A stretch of DNA of 64,000 nt. It comes from Torymus aiolomorphi (Eukaryota; Arthropoda; Insecta; Hymenoptera; Torymidae). The stretch is taken from positions 175,597,478 to 175,661,477 of the forward strand of contig CM070876.1 of NCBI GenBank assembly GCA_036365515.1. Direction: 5' to 3'. The position numbers were made by a program, and so were the translations under genes. The notes under the pieces were generated by a model, which was not told the origin of the DNA, ran no database searches, and worked only from the letters and a program-made list of their open reading frames with translations. This document shows positions 1 through 13,300 of the stretch, piece by piece (position 1 is the stretch's first letter; each line of letters opens with the position of its first letter).

Positions 1-300
1 TTTCTCTTGGGTGGTTACTGCCCTCACAAAATAGTATATTACGCACATAGAGAGGAAAAAACTTGGACAGTCCACAAGACGTGTAAATTGCCACCCGAGC
101 CAAAGGCGAGGGTGGCAAACACGAGATGTGGGCTGGCCAATTTTTCTCCCGTGGTGTGTATACTATTTTTCGCCATACCCGGACCGAAAATACCACATTC
201 ACGTTTTTGAGCCGGAAGCGAAAGTGGCACTTTCGGGCAGGATATGGTGAAAAGATTTTTCCCTCGGGTAATTACTGATCTCGCTTCGCTCGGGCAATAA
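1..300. repeat. Dispersed repeat, copy A
   Basis: About 240 bp from position 40 on is closely similar to 28080-28310. Shared landmarks are the block around 'gaggaaaaaacttggacag', 'acacgagatgtgggctggcc' and 'aaaataccacattcacg'. Both copies leave the same minus-strand frame open (residues like [18 protein letters not shown]), but no complete gene surrounds either copy, so I read this as a repeat and not as a gene. It may be cut by the left edge of the window. The class of element is not recognised. Confidence 0.7.
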
Positions 301-1156
301 AGGCACCCTTGTGAATAATCTTGTCACTCGGGCAGTAAACTCACCTGCGGGAAAAATCTGCTACTTTTGCCGCTTGTTACATAATGCTTGTTACATAATA
401 CATAAAAACTATTTGAGTTTAGTTGATCAGAAACTGATTGTACATGGTAATGTTAAATGGAAAAAGTTTTGTTTCAATGTCATCTATAACTTTTGCATTT
501 AACATTTTTGTATAAAATCAAACCTTGCTAAGTTATAATTGAAAACCAACCACTGTAGGTACATTTCGGCATTAAAAATCGTTTTTAAGGATTTAACTGG
601 GATTGTACAAAAAATGTTCAATAGGAAAAAGTTTTGTTTTAATATTATCTATAACTTTTAATGAGGAAAAATCGATTATTTTGTTGATTATATCACTATT
701 ACGTTTACAAATATTGTTCGAAGAAAAAAATATTCAATGTAAAAAAGACGTGTTTTAATTAGTTTTAGCAGAAGCATGTGCTAGATTTATACTGAAAATT
801 AATTTTTGATACATTAAAGCTTAAAAATTTTTCAAAATTTTTATTTGCACGCGTTTTTTATTTTCTGATGGATTCGGCTGAATATAGAACTGTCAGGTAC
901 TTATAATTAGACTTATGATTAGAGTTAATTTTGACAGTCCGACAATTTTCGCTCTGGTGAAATTATAAGGGTCTCCCGAGCAGCGGTCATGCCTAATTAG
1001 TCTTGCTGAGAGCTACATAAAAAAACTGTATATTTGTACACTTAGCGTGTGTACCTAATACGGCCACTTTTCAGATAAATAATTTTGTAAATAAGTGAAA
1101 CACATTCGGAAAATTTTGAAATAATTTATAAGCACATTTTTTAGCTGCTTATATGT
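301..1156. other. AT-rich non-coding stretch
   Basis: No supportable gene is visible. The sequence is AT-rich, with repeated phrases such as 'ggaaaaagttttgttt' at about 450 and 625 that suggest an old diverged duplication. Confidence 0.5.
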
Positions 1157-2340
1157 CTAAGGGCTCGGACACTTAAAAAGGAACAGATAAAAAGAACAAG
1201 GATTACATGGGTTTCTATATCTATACATACATCTTGTTTCTTCTGTATCTCGCTGTTCCTCAGATCCCTATTGAAAAAAATCACGTAACAAAATTACGTG
1301 ATTTTGTTATGTAAGAAAATCACGTGATTAATCACGTAATATTTTGTTCCAATATGATACGTGATTTTCGAAAAATTACGTAACATATGTTAATGGCTTT
1401 ATTCGAAACTCACGTGGAAGTTTGCGTAATTACGTGATTTTTACCGAATGTAAAAAATTTTAGACATTAAAAATCACGTAATTTTTGACAAAATCACGTA
1501 ATTTTTAACAATATTACGTAATTATTGGCAAAATGGTTTTATTCGAAAATCACGTGACGTTTGCGTAATTACGTGATTTTTACTGAATGTAAAAAATTTT
1601 AGACATTAAAAATCACATAATTTTTGACAATATCACGTAATTTTTTACAATATCACATAATTATCGGCAAAATCATGTAATTTACTTTATATATATTACT
1701 TATTAGTCGGCTACTAAATTTTGATATTCAAGGTTTTTTTTATTATACAAGTGTTTTCGTATACAATATAAAATAATTATGTACAGCAAAATCTGGCGAC
1801 ACGAATTCTGCAGCATAACCACACTGTATTGGCTGGACGACAAGGAGTACGTCAAATCTCAGTTCCAATTATCAAATCCAGGATCCTGGATCAGTTAGTC
1901 GCAGAGGTAAAAAGAAAAATAAATAAATCGTGATAAGTATTTTTAATAAAAAAAAAAGAGAGAGAAATTGAGAATTATTGACGAACAAAGGTGTATCTTT
2001 GATGTAAATGGCGCGGAATGAATGAATGACTGAATGAAAGAGCGATCTTAAAAAAGATATAATTGTATGCATTTTCTCGTTCTGTATTATTTCCATTTTT
2101 TTTTTATATATAAAAAATCCCAACACAAATTCTTAATCCGTGTATTTATTCAAATAAAAAACACTACAAAATAAAGTCACGTATCATATTGGAACAAAAT
2201 ATTACGTGGTTAATTACGTGATTTGTTACGTAACAAAATCACGTAATTTTGTTACGTGATTTTTTTCAATAGGGATATATAGATATAGAGATCCATGTAA
2301 TTCTTGTTCTTTTTATCTGTTCCTTTTTATTGACCGAGCC
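1157..2340. mobile_element. Palindromic MITE split by a later insertion
   Basis: The left half (1157-1263) begins 'ctaagggctcggacac', and the right half (2277-2340) ends in the inverted form '...tgaccgagcc'. Between the halves lies the 1264-2276 element. An uninterrupted relative is present at 16426-16590, with the same ends and the same central 'gaggaacagcgagatacag' segment in the other orientation, so this is one element of roughly 165-170 bp split in two. No coding capacity is present. The superfamily is unknown. Confidence 0.8.
1264..2276. mobile_element. 1-kb TIR element with ATCACGTAAT subrepeats
   Basis: Inverted termini of about 100 bp lie at 1264-1365 (atccctattg...) and 2176-2276 (...caatagggat). 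The left half also carries many short units of the type 'aaaatcacgtaattttt' (about 1270-1700), several of them in inverted orientation and themselves palindromic (TTACGTGATT/AATCACGTAA). The interior has no transposase ORF, so the element is non-autonomous. It sits inside the palindromic element 1157-2340. No clear target duplication beyond an ambiguous AT was found. Confidence 0.8.
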
Positions 2341-2375
2341 ATAAAGCTCCCCCATAAGGTAGAGCCGAGAAAATG

Positions 2376-2646
<271 letters not shown>

Positions 2647-2770
2647 CCGAATTAGGTATATGGCCGAATCACCCAGAGTTACCAAAGTTAAATTTTATTT
2701 ATAATTCCAATAATCTTTCGATAAAATATAATTAATCAAATATTCAACAGATTAAATTTATGTCGGAAAA

Positions 2771-3105
2771 ATGAACACGAAACGACGATTTTATGCCAAA
2801 AGCTTATTGACAATATTTATGGAAAAAGATTGGATAGCCCGTCTGAAACATTTATGCATTTGACACAAAACGCCATTGATGGATTACAATGCTTAGACCC
2901 ATTGATTGATTTAGATGCATTCTTAACATTTTTCTATCGACTTAACAACCGTGAATGTGAGTTATATAGATGTACTAAATTATTTTATTTAAAATATTTT
3001 CTGCAAAATATTTTATATCATTATTTTTTTATTGCAGACAAAAAGGAAATTAGTTTATACAGTAAATTAAATGTTATGTATACAGAAATACACAATTTCA
3101 CCTGA
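2771..3105 (+). pseudogene. Possible gene fragment, function unknown
   Basis: Two overlapping short frames are open here. One starts at 2771 (MNTKRRFYAKSLLTIF...). The other runs from 2830 (MDSPSETFMHLTQNAIDGLQ...) through LIDLDAFLTFFYRLNNRE, after which the frame turns into AT-rich low-complexity residues. A possible splice acceptor 'attgcag' lies near 3032-3038. The composition of the first 45 residues looks protein-like, but I recognise no family and no complete gene structure. It may be an exon, a decayed transposon or chance. Confidence 0.25.
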
Positions 3106-3110
3106 TGGGT

Positions 3111-5099
3111 GAGTATGTTCCATCAATAAAATTCATGCAGATGCCATATTATGATGATTTCAATAAGAATTAACTAAAATCTTAATTGCCCATTTGTAGC
3201 AAAATAAGTTAAATAACGATTTTATTACGGGTAAACCAATAATCGGAATTATCATACGAACATGGTGGCACTGGTACTTAACAGCGATATACTGGTTTTA
3301 CGAAAAATACCCTCTCATCGCTTGGTGGAAATATGGTTCGGCAAACACGAACCTTAATGTGTATCCTCATGAATTTTGATAAATAAGTTCATAATCTCAT
3401 CTACGATCCGCTCAAGATTTTAATAAAACGACTACCTGTACATAATACAAGAATAAAAATTTCTAGTAGAAATTGAAAAAAAAGCTGGCCAGTTCCTATC
3501 CAGGTAAAAATTGTCAATTGAAAGAAATAGCCAGTTTTTAGCGAGATATTAGCCAATTGGCCAACCGTTTTCCAATTCCTACCAGAAAAGGAAGGGACAT
3601 TTTTAACTCTATTTTTAATAATTTATTTTACGATTTAACGAATATTGATTTTGAAATAGTTGAAAATTTTAAAATCGTATAATTAAAATAAAAATATATT
3701 TTTTAATAAACACCTGTGGATATTTTAATTTATAACTGAAACAAATATTTATCATCTTAAATATTTTTAAATTTTTAAATTTTAAATTTTACCTATATAT
3801 TATAATAGTATTCCAACAAATACAAAATTTACGATTGTTTAAATTAGATATAATTATTTATGAAAAGAAAAAAACTAAAAGCTAATTTACTATATGTTTT
3901 TAAGAATAATTAAAATTTTATATTTCGATTGATTTGTTATATGTTTAGTTTATAATCTCTTTATATTATTTTTTTTAAATGTACATACTAAATGTACATA
4001 TTAAGGGAAAAAATTAATAAAATATAAAAAACTGTTGTTAATGTATAAAAATGTATATATATATAATATAATATATGTACGTATATTTAAATGCATAGCG
4101 AATTTTTATACAATAGTCTAAATTTTTTTTAATTAGTTTTAACAATTGTAACTTTCACTTAAAATTAACAATACACATTATCTAAGTCTATATTAGATCT
4201 ACAAAAGTGATTCTTTTTAAGAAAAAGGATGTGGTCAAATGAGACCATTTTGTTAGTTCAAATGCTGACAAATTTTTAGCATAATAAACTTTTAGATAAT
4301 TCTTATATTCATTCCGCTGTTTTTAAGTAGAGCCTAGTTATATTTCCCAATACAGCTTTATCAAGCTTCAAAAATGCAGGTTGTACATGTATATCATATT
4401 AAAAGACTCAAAATACAATCTTGTATTTGTGAGATAAGTTTTAGAATCGTTTGAGTGTATTATTTTACCTTAAATTTTCTAAGAAATGTACAAAAATTTA
4501 GAAGCACTTTACTAATAACAAACGAGTAAAGTAGTATTGGTAAGACGTTAGGAAATAATTGCTAAATTGATTTCACAATTGTTATTTTAAATAGGAAAAT
4601 TTCAGCAGAAACATATTTATATAGGAGCAATAACATTCTTTTAGTAATGAGTATATTTGTGTTGGATCTAAGTATATGTTTGACATTATTATACATCTAT
4701 AACACTTATTCATTCGATGCTTATGCTATTTAAATTCAGATAGAACAATATAATTATATATTTGAATCTACAGCTTGAAAATAGAAATAAATTAATTTAA
4801 ACTGTTTTAATTTTATTCTTTTAATTTACAAATAATATACTAATTAATTTAGCCTCATTATTTTTATATATGAAATAGATTTTCTGAAAAACGTATAGTA
4901 TTAAAGGAAGGCTTTTGTTTCTAGAATTACTTTGTTTAACTTTTAGAAAAATATAAAATGTATCTAAGGACATTTTAACATTTCATACATATATGCCAAC
5001 ATGCATCTTCATAGAAATGAATAAACAAATGTTAATGTTTAAACGAATAGCTGTTTAAATAGGTTTTTCGAAATACAAAAAATGTTAATATTAAAATTA
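3111..5099. other. AT-rich intergenic DNA and zinc-finger gene 3' flank
   Basis: I see no gene. The last part is probably the 3' UTR of the minus-strand zinc-finger gene. A minus-strand AATAAA (plus-strand tttatt, 4812-4817) lies about 290 bp beyond its stop codon. Confidence 0.45.
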
Positions 5100-6616
5100 C
5101 TAAAAGATATTATGTGGTAATTTATGAATGGCCCCTATGTGATAGTTTAGACTTTGTTTTTGTGTAGTTCTAAAAGAACAAAATTCACATTTTAATGGCA
5201 TTTCACAAGATCTCTCATGCTCTTTTAAGCACCATCGTTTATCATAAATTTTACCACATTTTGAGCATTTGAAGCAATATTCTGCATCATGTTTCTTTTT
5301 AATATGTAAATCAAGATGTATTTCACGAATACACTTAAATTGGCAGTGAGTGCAGTGGTAACGTTTTATACTACCACATTCATACCTAATATGTCTATGA
5401 AGTCCACGCAATTGTTCATAACGTTTTGGGCAGTTTTTGCATTTGAATTGTAGCCGGGTATTACATTCCTTACATTCTAAATTTTCTGCGTTTTGTACAA
5501 TAGTATCTTCATCAACTATCCTGTCACATTGGACACAATACAGTTCACATTTTATCTCTGTAAGATGGAAGAATATGTTAAAAATTTTGATTTTTATATT
5601 GATGTTAAAATTAGTATTTAGTAACTTACTAGTTCTTCCCTGAGCAACTGTTAACTCAGCTCCCATATTCAAGATATTTGTTACGCTATTGTCTTGTACA
5701 ATTTCATTGATCACTAGAATAGAAATATTTTTTAATATGTTTTTTTAGATTAATATTCTGGCATAAAGAATTATTTTACCAGTAGCAGGTTTTTGAAAAG
5801 TAGCAGCTACTACTTGAGCAGTTTGTGAATTAGATGGCATTTGTTTTTCTAACATAAAATAATAAATTGATATGTCTTTATGTTTTAGAAAAGGTAAAGA
5901 ATATTATATAAATAAAAGGTTATCATACCAAAGAAATTAGTGGAATCATCTGCGATGATAATGAGTTCCTCTTTGAGAAAAGAATATAGTTGGTTAGTTG
6001 AATATGTAGCTGTAAAATATTTCCATTGATATCTATTATTTTTATTTTAAAATAAAGTTTTGTCAGTAGCACACAATATTTATTTTTACATAAAAAGACT
6101 ACAAAACATGCATTGGTTTTTTCAATATTTAAAATTTAAAGGAATAAACATGTGTACTTCAAAAATTTGACAAACCTTTATTTTTTATCATCTGTTCATA
6201 CTTACACAGTTTTAAAACAGTGTATGTAGTTAAATAATAAATATACATAAGGCACATCAACCTGATTTCAATGATAATTAAATAACATTTTTGAATATAT
6301 AGTAATTTTTAACAAAAACAATTTCAATACTATTTGGTCCAAGAGCATAACATATAATATATTGACAATCTCAATACGGAATAGTATTATAAAGAAAACT
6401 TTTTTATTTTACTAAAATAAGTGGAAAGCCTTATGCATTTTTAGGTTGATTTTATTAAAAAATATACTTACTCATAATAGGCTGAGCAAACATCTGATTT
6501 GTGCCATCTGGAGCAGTTTCGATTTTTAATGCAATTTTATCTGTAATTTGAAGATATATTAACAACTTTGCTTCATAAACATTTGAATTAAACAGTTTAA
6601 ATAAATTCTTACCCAT
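5100..6616 (-). CDS. C2H2 zinc-finger protein, six coding exons
   Basis: My model joins exons 6616-6613 (ATGG), 6540-6472, 6009-5929, 5848-5780, 5713-5630 and 5557-5100. All have GT/AG borders and phase 1 throughout, giving 254 residues and a TAG stop. The N-terminal half (MDKIALKIETAPDGTNQ..., then ...LKEELIIIADDSTNFF) has no domain I recognise. The last exon holds CxxC/CxxH-type fingers: CVQC, a CKEC...CKNC...HIRYEC region, then CTHC...HIKKKH, CSKC...HERSC and CEFC...HIGAIH. Several fingers are degenerate or end in HxxxC, as in finger arrays that bind DNA. A nuclear transcription-regulatory role follows from the fold, and the target is unknown. The four-base first coding exon is unusual but well supported by its donor (ATGG|GTAAG). 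The exon around it probably runs 6668-6613 after an acceptor at 6669-6671. A longer continuous reading frame through 5558-5629 is intronic. Confidence 0.8.
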
Positions 6617-7846
6617 TTTGCCTTGTATAGAGCTTCAGTTCAATTTTTTATATTCCAAAATTTTTTACCTGAAATAAAAAGTTTATACTTAAATAATGAT
6701 TGAAATATTTAAAATATTAATAATTATATATCTGCAGTACTTACAATTATACTTTTACAAGTATTTTACTACAATTATAGAAATGAACCTATCAAAATAA
6801 AAGCATATCTTTCTAAACGCATTTGAAAATTTATTTTTTATTAAATGCTTTAATACTCTTTATAGGCAAATTTTATTATTTTAAAATATTGATTTTTTTA
6901 TCTCTAAAGAGAACCTTTATAAATATTTTTCAAAAATATCAATTTAATTAAATAAGACTGATATATAACCATGTTATTTCCATCAAGTTATACTTTGTTA
7001 AGTAGGAATAAATTGAAAAATATTAAACAAATAAATCACTTTTTGAAATCATACGTTTAAGCATATATTTTATAAATGTGAGGATATTAAGCTAATAATA
7101 CAAATAATAATAGACTTAAATTGCTCAAATTAGTTAACTATATTTTGATTTATGTTTGTTTACATTGTATCTCATCAACATATTTAAGGATGTAATAATG
7201 TGTTTTTAAATAAGTAAAAGTCATTTTATAAAAATCACAGAATCTCATAGGTTTCTAGGAATAACATAAAGAAATTAGTTGACTATATGGTATATAAATT
7301 ATATAAAACCTAATTTAAAATAAAGATTCAAAATCTACATTATCCAACATGATATTTCGAAAATCACATTTTAAGGATTCAATAAACATAAAATGTTAAC
7401 TTTTACTATTTAACACTGCATTATGTAACTTATAACAAAAATACAAGCTTGATTTAAAATAATTAAGCCACCAATGAAATTATAATTTATCTACAGTGAG
7501 CTCTGGAACATCAACCGTGTAAGTATAGAAAACCAGAGGGGTAACTTCACATGCATACAAATTCACTTTCAATCAAAACCGTGTATAGATATACGTTTAT
7601 ACACTATACCGCTGGCCATTCCTTTCATTACCAACACACATTCTCAACCTCCGTACATCTGCCCAAAACGCCTGAGGGAAATCATCGGTCGCGGAAAATC
7701 GAGTCGCGAGCTCTAACTGCCAGTGGGCGAACAAAAAATTATAACCCTAAAACGCTGATTGTCCTCCGAGAGAATAGTTTTACGAGCGCAGAGCACGAAC
7801 GTTAAGGTGTTTTGTGCATCGCTGATAAAAGCGAGAAACTCACGTA
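6617..7846 (-). other. Probable 5' intron of the zinc-finger gene
   Basis: AT-rich and without a supportable ORF. A minus-strand donor with consensus GTGAGT follows 'cctatac' at about 7846, and an acceptor lies at 6669-6671, which would make most of this stretch the first intron (inference). Confidence 0.45.
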
Positions 7847-8240
7847 TAGGGTCTGGCGGCGAGGAAGTGTGTGCGGACGATTGTCCTGGATCCGTTGGAG
7901 GAAAACGGGGACGTAAACAAGTCCGTTGTTTTGTCAGGAGACAGAGAAAGAGAGCCTCGAGCAACGATTGACACTATCCGCGCAGGCAGCTCCAACCCAA
8001 CTTGAGCTTGCCCTGTTTGCTTGATAATCCCTGCAGCTGCTGCTTGCAGTCCTGCAGATCGCTGCAGCTGTGCTCCGTTCGCCGTTCGTTCCTGTACTTT
8101 GCTGTGGGCTACTGCTGCGCTGCTGTGCCCATTTGTTGAGCCGGTAACGTCGCTCACTGCCGGTTTGGGACATACCGGTAGCGCTGTTTTGCGCGCGCTT
8201 ATTTGAATTTCCGAAGATTTTATTTGAAAATTTGATATTC
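7847..8240 (-). promoter_or_regulatory. CpG-rich promoter or first exon
   Basis: The base composition changes sharply to GC-rich, with many CpG and CAG/CTG motifs (ctgcagctgctgc and similar). On the minus strand it ends in a good splice donor near 7846, so it fits a non-coding first exon plus core promoter of the zinc-finger gene. Short frames on both strands (Ala/Ser/Gln-rich) lack a convincing ATG-led structure, but a small coding exon cannot be excluded. Confidence 0.5.
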
Positions 8241-8249
8241 AAGGATACG

Positions 8250-10379
8250 AGGAAAATTCATGAGGATTTTTCAGTTAAGTTTGTAGTTGATTATTTTTTT
8301 AGATGCATGGATAGGGTTATCTGTCGTATGAAAATATACTTAAACTTGTTCGTTTTTTACATCTACCATATGTTAGGCATTTGTAATAATTGTACTGTTT
8401 AAATTAAATTTATGTAATGTTATCGTTTGTTTGTGTTTATCGTCAAAAAATAATTTAAAAAAACAAACTCTTTTGCAAAGTAATCGATTGTCAACAAAGT
8501 ACATATAACGCCAGCAGAAACCTGACCCTTGCTATCGGGATCCATATTAGGTAGACGTAAAAATATTTTCATAAATTCAAATACTTAATATACAGTAGTG
8601 AATTATCTAAATGTTACATAAACTTCAAGATGTTAATTATATGCACTCTACTATATACGAATTAAACTCATCTTGTTCCCAATTAAAAGAATAAAACTTT
8701 TATAATTAACAAAAATAAAATACAAGTAGATACGTCAAAAATAATAAGTATCATAAGTATTAACAAGTCATCTGCATTGTAAAAAAATGAATTTTTCTGT
8801 ACATGCATTAGGATACATTTCGGTAGTAAACACTTTTATTAAAATTCAGAATTAATAGTCGCAATATTTTGTATTTAATAATGTCGTTATCAAAAAGATA
8901 TTTCGTGAAATTTGAATTGAATAATTTTATAAATTATAAAAATCAATGTAATACTCACAAATCAAAGAATCAAGATTATGTAAAATAAACAATCAAACCT
9001 GGTTGCTGTACATTATTCATATTTTCAAGATCATGTGAGATATTATAATTCATTTCAGCTACTTTATTTTCACTATATTTATACATTTAACCTTTGATTA
9101 TTTTCACTAATATTTCGAATGGTGAAAATATGAATACATAAATGACACTTCTATTAATGAAATACTGAACTAATATTTTAGAATAAAAACTTTTGCAATT
9201 AGGGATATCAATACATCACTGAACTTAACTGTACTGAGCGGACAAGAGAATGGTCGGACACTTTTCGTCCAACTGCACCTTGCGCGGGGATATAGTCATT
9301 CAAATACAGTTTGGGCGGCTCGAGATATCAATGTTTGTATATGAGAATTCTTAGAACTTAGTGGTCTTTTGCTGAGCTTGTATGTCTTGCTTCATGCACC
9401 CGATATAGTTACTACTCATACTGAGACGTCTATAAAATTTCAATGGGCGACCATATTTATTACATAATACGGAATAACAAATTTTCTAGTTAAAAAACAT
9501 TTCATAAACAAAAACTATATGGGTTTGACAAATGAAATAAAGGCATTTAGGCGTATCAATATTTGTTAAGAAAAACATTTTTATATGAAAGATTATGGTA
9601 AAAAAGTCTTTATTGTTATTTCTACAGCTCATACATTAGTCTTTTTTTTTAAGTCAACTGATTTCAATTTCACAATACATTTTAAAAATAAAATATTTTA
9701 CAGTTTAATAAGATCTAACAATACTTTATTTTTTTAACGCTTTTATAAATATGGCGCATTCTTTATTATAATTTTTATGTCTTTCAGATAATTATTTTAC
9801 TAAACCATAAACATAATATAAGTATAACATAATAACTTTGGCGTTCAATATATAAAAGTTTCTATTTATAACTGTAGTTACATTTATTCTTTGTAAACAA
9901 TTGCCTAAAATTTCCATACGTGCAAAATTAAATATATGAATTTCTTTATTAAAAAATACTCTAATAATCTTTAAGTTTTGTTATACGTCCTAAATTTTAG
10001 CCAAATTTTCGATAATAACATAATTAAAGATTTTCTACTAGTCAAAAAGACAAGGCTCTTTTGTCAAAATAAATACGATTTTTTTTCTTACAGCATAAGA
10101 CGTTAAAAATTAAGTTTGAGGAAATTATTGAAATATTATTTCGCATTTTTTATGTAATAGAACGTAGCAAGATATTTGTAGTAAAGTTGTGAATTACACG
10201 TGTTACATGAAATCTAAATTGCTTATCTTACTTGAGATCATAAATCAACTTCACGTTTAGACCAAATCCAATCGCGAATTGGCACAATAAAATCTAATAA
10301 ATACTGTATCACACGTGAGAAATTTTAAATCATAACGTACATATTATATACATAATTTCTTACTCTTATCTCATAGAAA
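8250..10379. other. AT-rich intergenic DNA
   Basis: No gene is supported. The part next to 10379 is presumably the 3' UTR of the ANKLE1-like gene on the minus strand. A short GC-richer patch at about 9230-9320 (ggtcggacacttttcgtcc, tgcgcgggg) is unexplained. Confidence 0.4.
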
Positions 10380-13300
10380 TCACAGATTGTCAGGGAAAAT
10401 TTGTCTCTCTCCCTCCAAAAGCAATATTTGCATTGCTTTAAAAAGTAGATACCTACCTAATTCACACTTGTTTTTTGATCTCCAAGTAGCCACGATTCCA
10501 TAATAATCACCAAACTTGCAGTTTCCTAATTTCTGAGTACCCAGTACTTCAATCATCATTGCTTCTCTTGTAAAAGCTTCGACTGGAATTGTATTGTGAA
10601 ATACGTGCAGAACAACAACTCCTTTGCCCTCGTTCCAAATGTTAAGGATTCTTTGAATTTTTACATTACTGACATTTTTTTGTTCATGAGATACCCAAAT
10701 TTTGAAAGCATCATAGAGATGAGCATATGGTCGAGATCGCTTCCCTTTGCCAACATAGAAAATGGCTGATAAAAAGGTTTCCCACTTCTCTGCCAAAGTG
10801 AGATCTGCAGCTCTTCGCGGAAGATCTTTCGTAATCCGTGGATCAAGTAATAAATAATTGAAGGAACTTTTGCTTGTGCCCTCTCGCCATTTGCGGGACG
10901 GATTGGGAGTGGCAAATTCGAGAAATACTTTTTGTTCGATAGCGTCATAATCGTCCAGATTTTTTATCCAATCTGTAGAGAGCACAGACGACTTAATTAG
11001 TTCTTTTTCTTTTTCCATATTGACTGAGTGCCCAAAATAATTCTTTATAGTAGATTTTTGATGAATAGGCCTTTGGCCTTGAGACTGCAATCTATGAAGG
11101 CGTTTTAAGTACAAACGATGTGTCGTGTCAGTGATTGGCCCTGGATGTTCACCAAGATTCTTAAGTCTTTCTCGCAGCGTTACATTGTCCAAAAGAAATA
11201 ATTCCTGAGGTAATGGTTCAGACTTTGTAGTACTACAGGAATAGTATGACGTATTCATATCTGATGACCCACTGAAAAACAAAATTAATTTGTTAAAATG
11301 AAGTATTTAAAAGAATTATTTGGTATAAAAGATATCTTTTCGTGAATTTGTTACCAAGATGGTGTAACACACAGTCTTCTTTCAAGAAAAACAACGCCTT
11401 CCTCAGGATCCTCGTATTTATATTCTTCATCTACACTAAGATACGCGTCAGAATCTAACTTCTTACAAGATGTAAAAGAATTATCTTTGAAAGAGATTAA
11501 GTCACTCTCTGGTAATACTATTGGTTGGACATAAGCTTCTTTACAACAATCAGTGCCATTATCAATATTCAAACTATTCGTTTTACCCAAAGATAAAAAG
11601 CTGTCATTTGAATCTGATAACATAGATCCTGACTCACAATACAAGCTATTATAAACATCATTATTTTTTATGTTAAATTTTTCTGCACTGGATTCAGCAT
11701 TAGAAAGAGAATCAAGAATGGCTTGATTCAAATCTAATTCTGCTTCTCGTACTGATGGTATTTCATTATCTTTATTACTGACTAATTCTGATTTAAAATC
11801 CGATTTCGACGTGATTCCAGAATCAAGTATTTCCATGCCAGATATTAATTCACATGCTAATTGTAATCTGTTATATTTTTTTTCAGAAGTAGAACCACTT
11901 TTATGATTCGATTTTTTCGATTCATTTGTCGAAAATGTTTCCGAATTTAGTAAAGCATCTTTCTCATCACTATTATATGTATGTTCATCCAATCTTTTTA
12001 CAACACTTCTTAAATTTTCTTTGTAACGGACACTTTTCATTGATTTTTGGGTTCCTGCAGAAAATGATGGTGTTGAATTTTCAGACTTGCTGAAAGTACG
12101 ATTTAAAGGAGTCAAGTGTTTAAACTTTTCAGTAGTGAATGTTTTCTTTGTAGAATCAACCCTACATTTATTAGGAATAACAGTCCTTATTGGTGTTGCT
12201 CTTAAGTTTTTCATGGTAGTTTTCAAATTAGCTGGAGTTGTAAAGTATTTCTTTGGTTTTGGTATTCGACTAATTGGAGTATGCTGATTTTTAGAAGTAT
12301 TTGAACTTTGAGTTCTATGTTTACTTGGTGTAACAGCAGGAGACTTAGATACTTTAGTAGAGAAAGCAGACGTTTTCTTTTCTATAACTGGAGTTTTGAA
12401 ATATTTTTTTTTTTCGCGTGAATGTTCCTTAATAACTAAATTTGGTGACTTACTAATGATTGTTTCATCAATCCATTTATTCACATTCGACAAATTTTCG
12501 CGAATCGGAGTTCGAGATTTAGAAGATGTAACATTGCTTGTTATAGTCTTTTTACTAATAGATTCAGATGATGTCTTAGGAAATACATTTTTTTCTGATA
12601 TAATAGATGTCTTTTTAAGATTGTTTACTAAGATTTTATTATTTCTCAAATGGGGAAGATGATTATGCTGTTTTATTACTTGCAATGTTGAGCTTTGTCT
12701 TCTAGTAGTCAATTTTTCAGATGTAGAAAGTTCATTGTGTTTTGTAGGTCTATTGAATGTCATTGTCATTTGCATTCTCTTAGGTGAACTCGTTTTACAA
12801 CTAACCATACATTCATCTTCATAATTCTGAAATGAAGCACTATTTATATCTATGTCACTAGGTACTGAATTAGAGAGTTGAGAAATTATCTCATTTATTA
12901 AGTTTATTTCTTCTTCAGCAGTCTCTCTTTTAAAATCAAAGCTGTTTTCTTCACAATTGTTATCACTATATTTTCTTTGATCTTGTGCAAGTCTTTTCTT
13001 CGGATTTCGTCTCATAGTGACAAAATTATTATTTAATGAAGCTGAATCTGACGAACCTTTATCTGCTGCATAATCGCTAGTATTTGATTTATCATTACAG
13101 TTATTATTAGTTGAGAAAGATGTTTTAGAGGAACTTTCAAATGATGAATCATCAGATACTATGTACTCAGCTAACACCTCACCATTATTAATTAAAACTT
13201 TACCTAAACAGTTGAAATATAAATAATTATACATATTTCGTGTTATTTGAAATTGTTAAAAAATTATGTTTATGCATGATTAATAATTAATGGTAATGAA

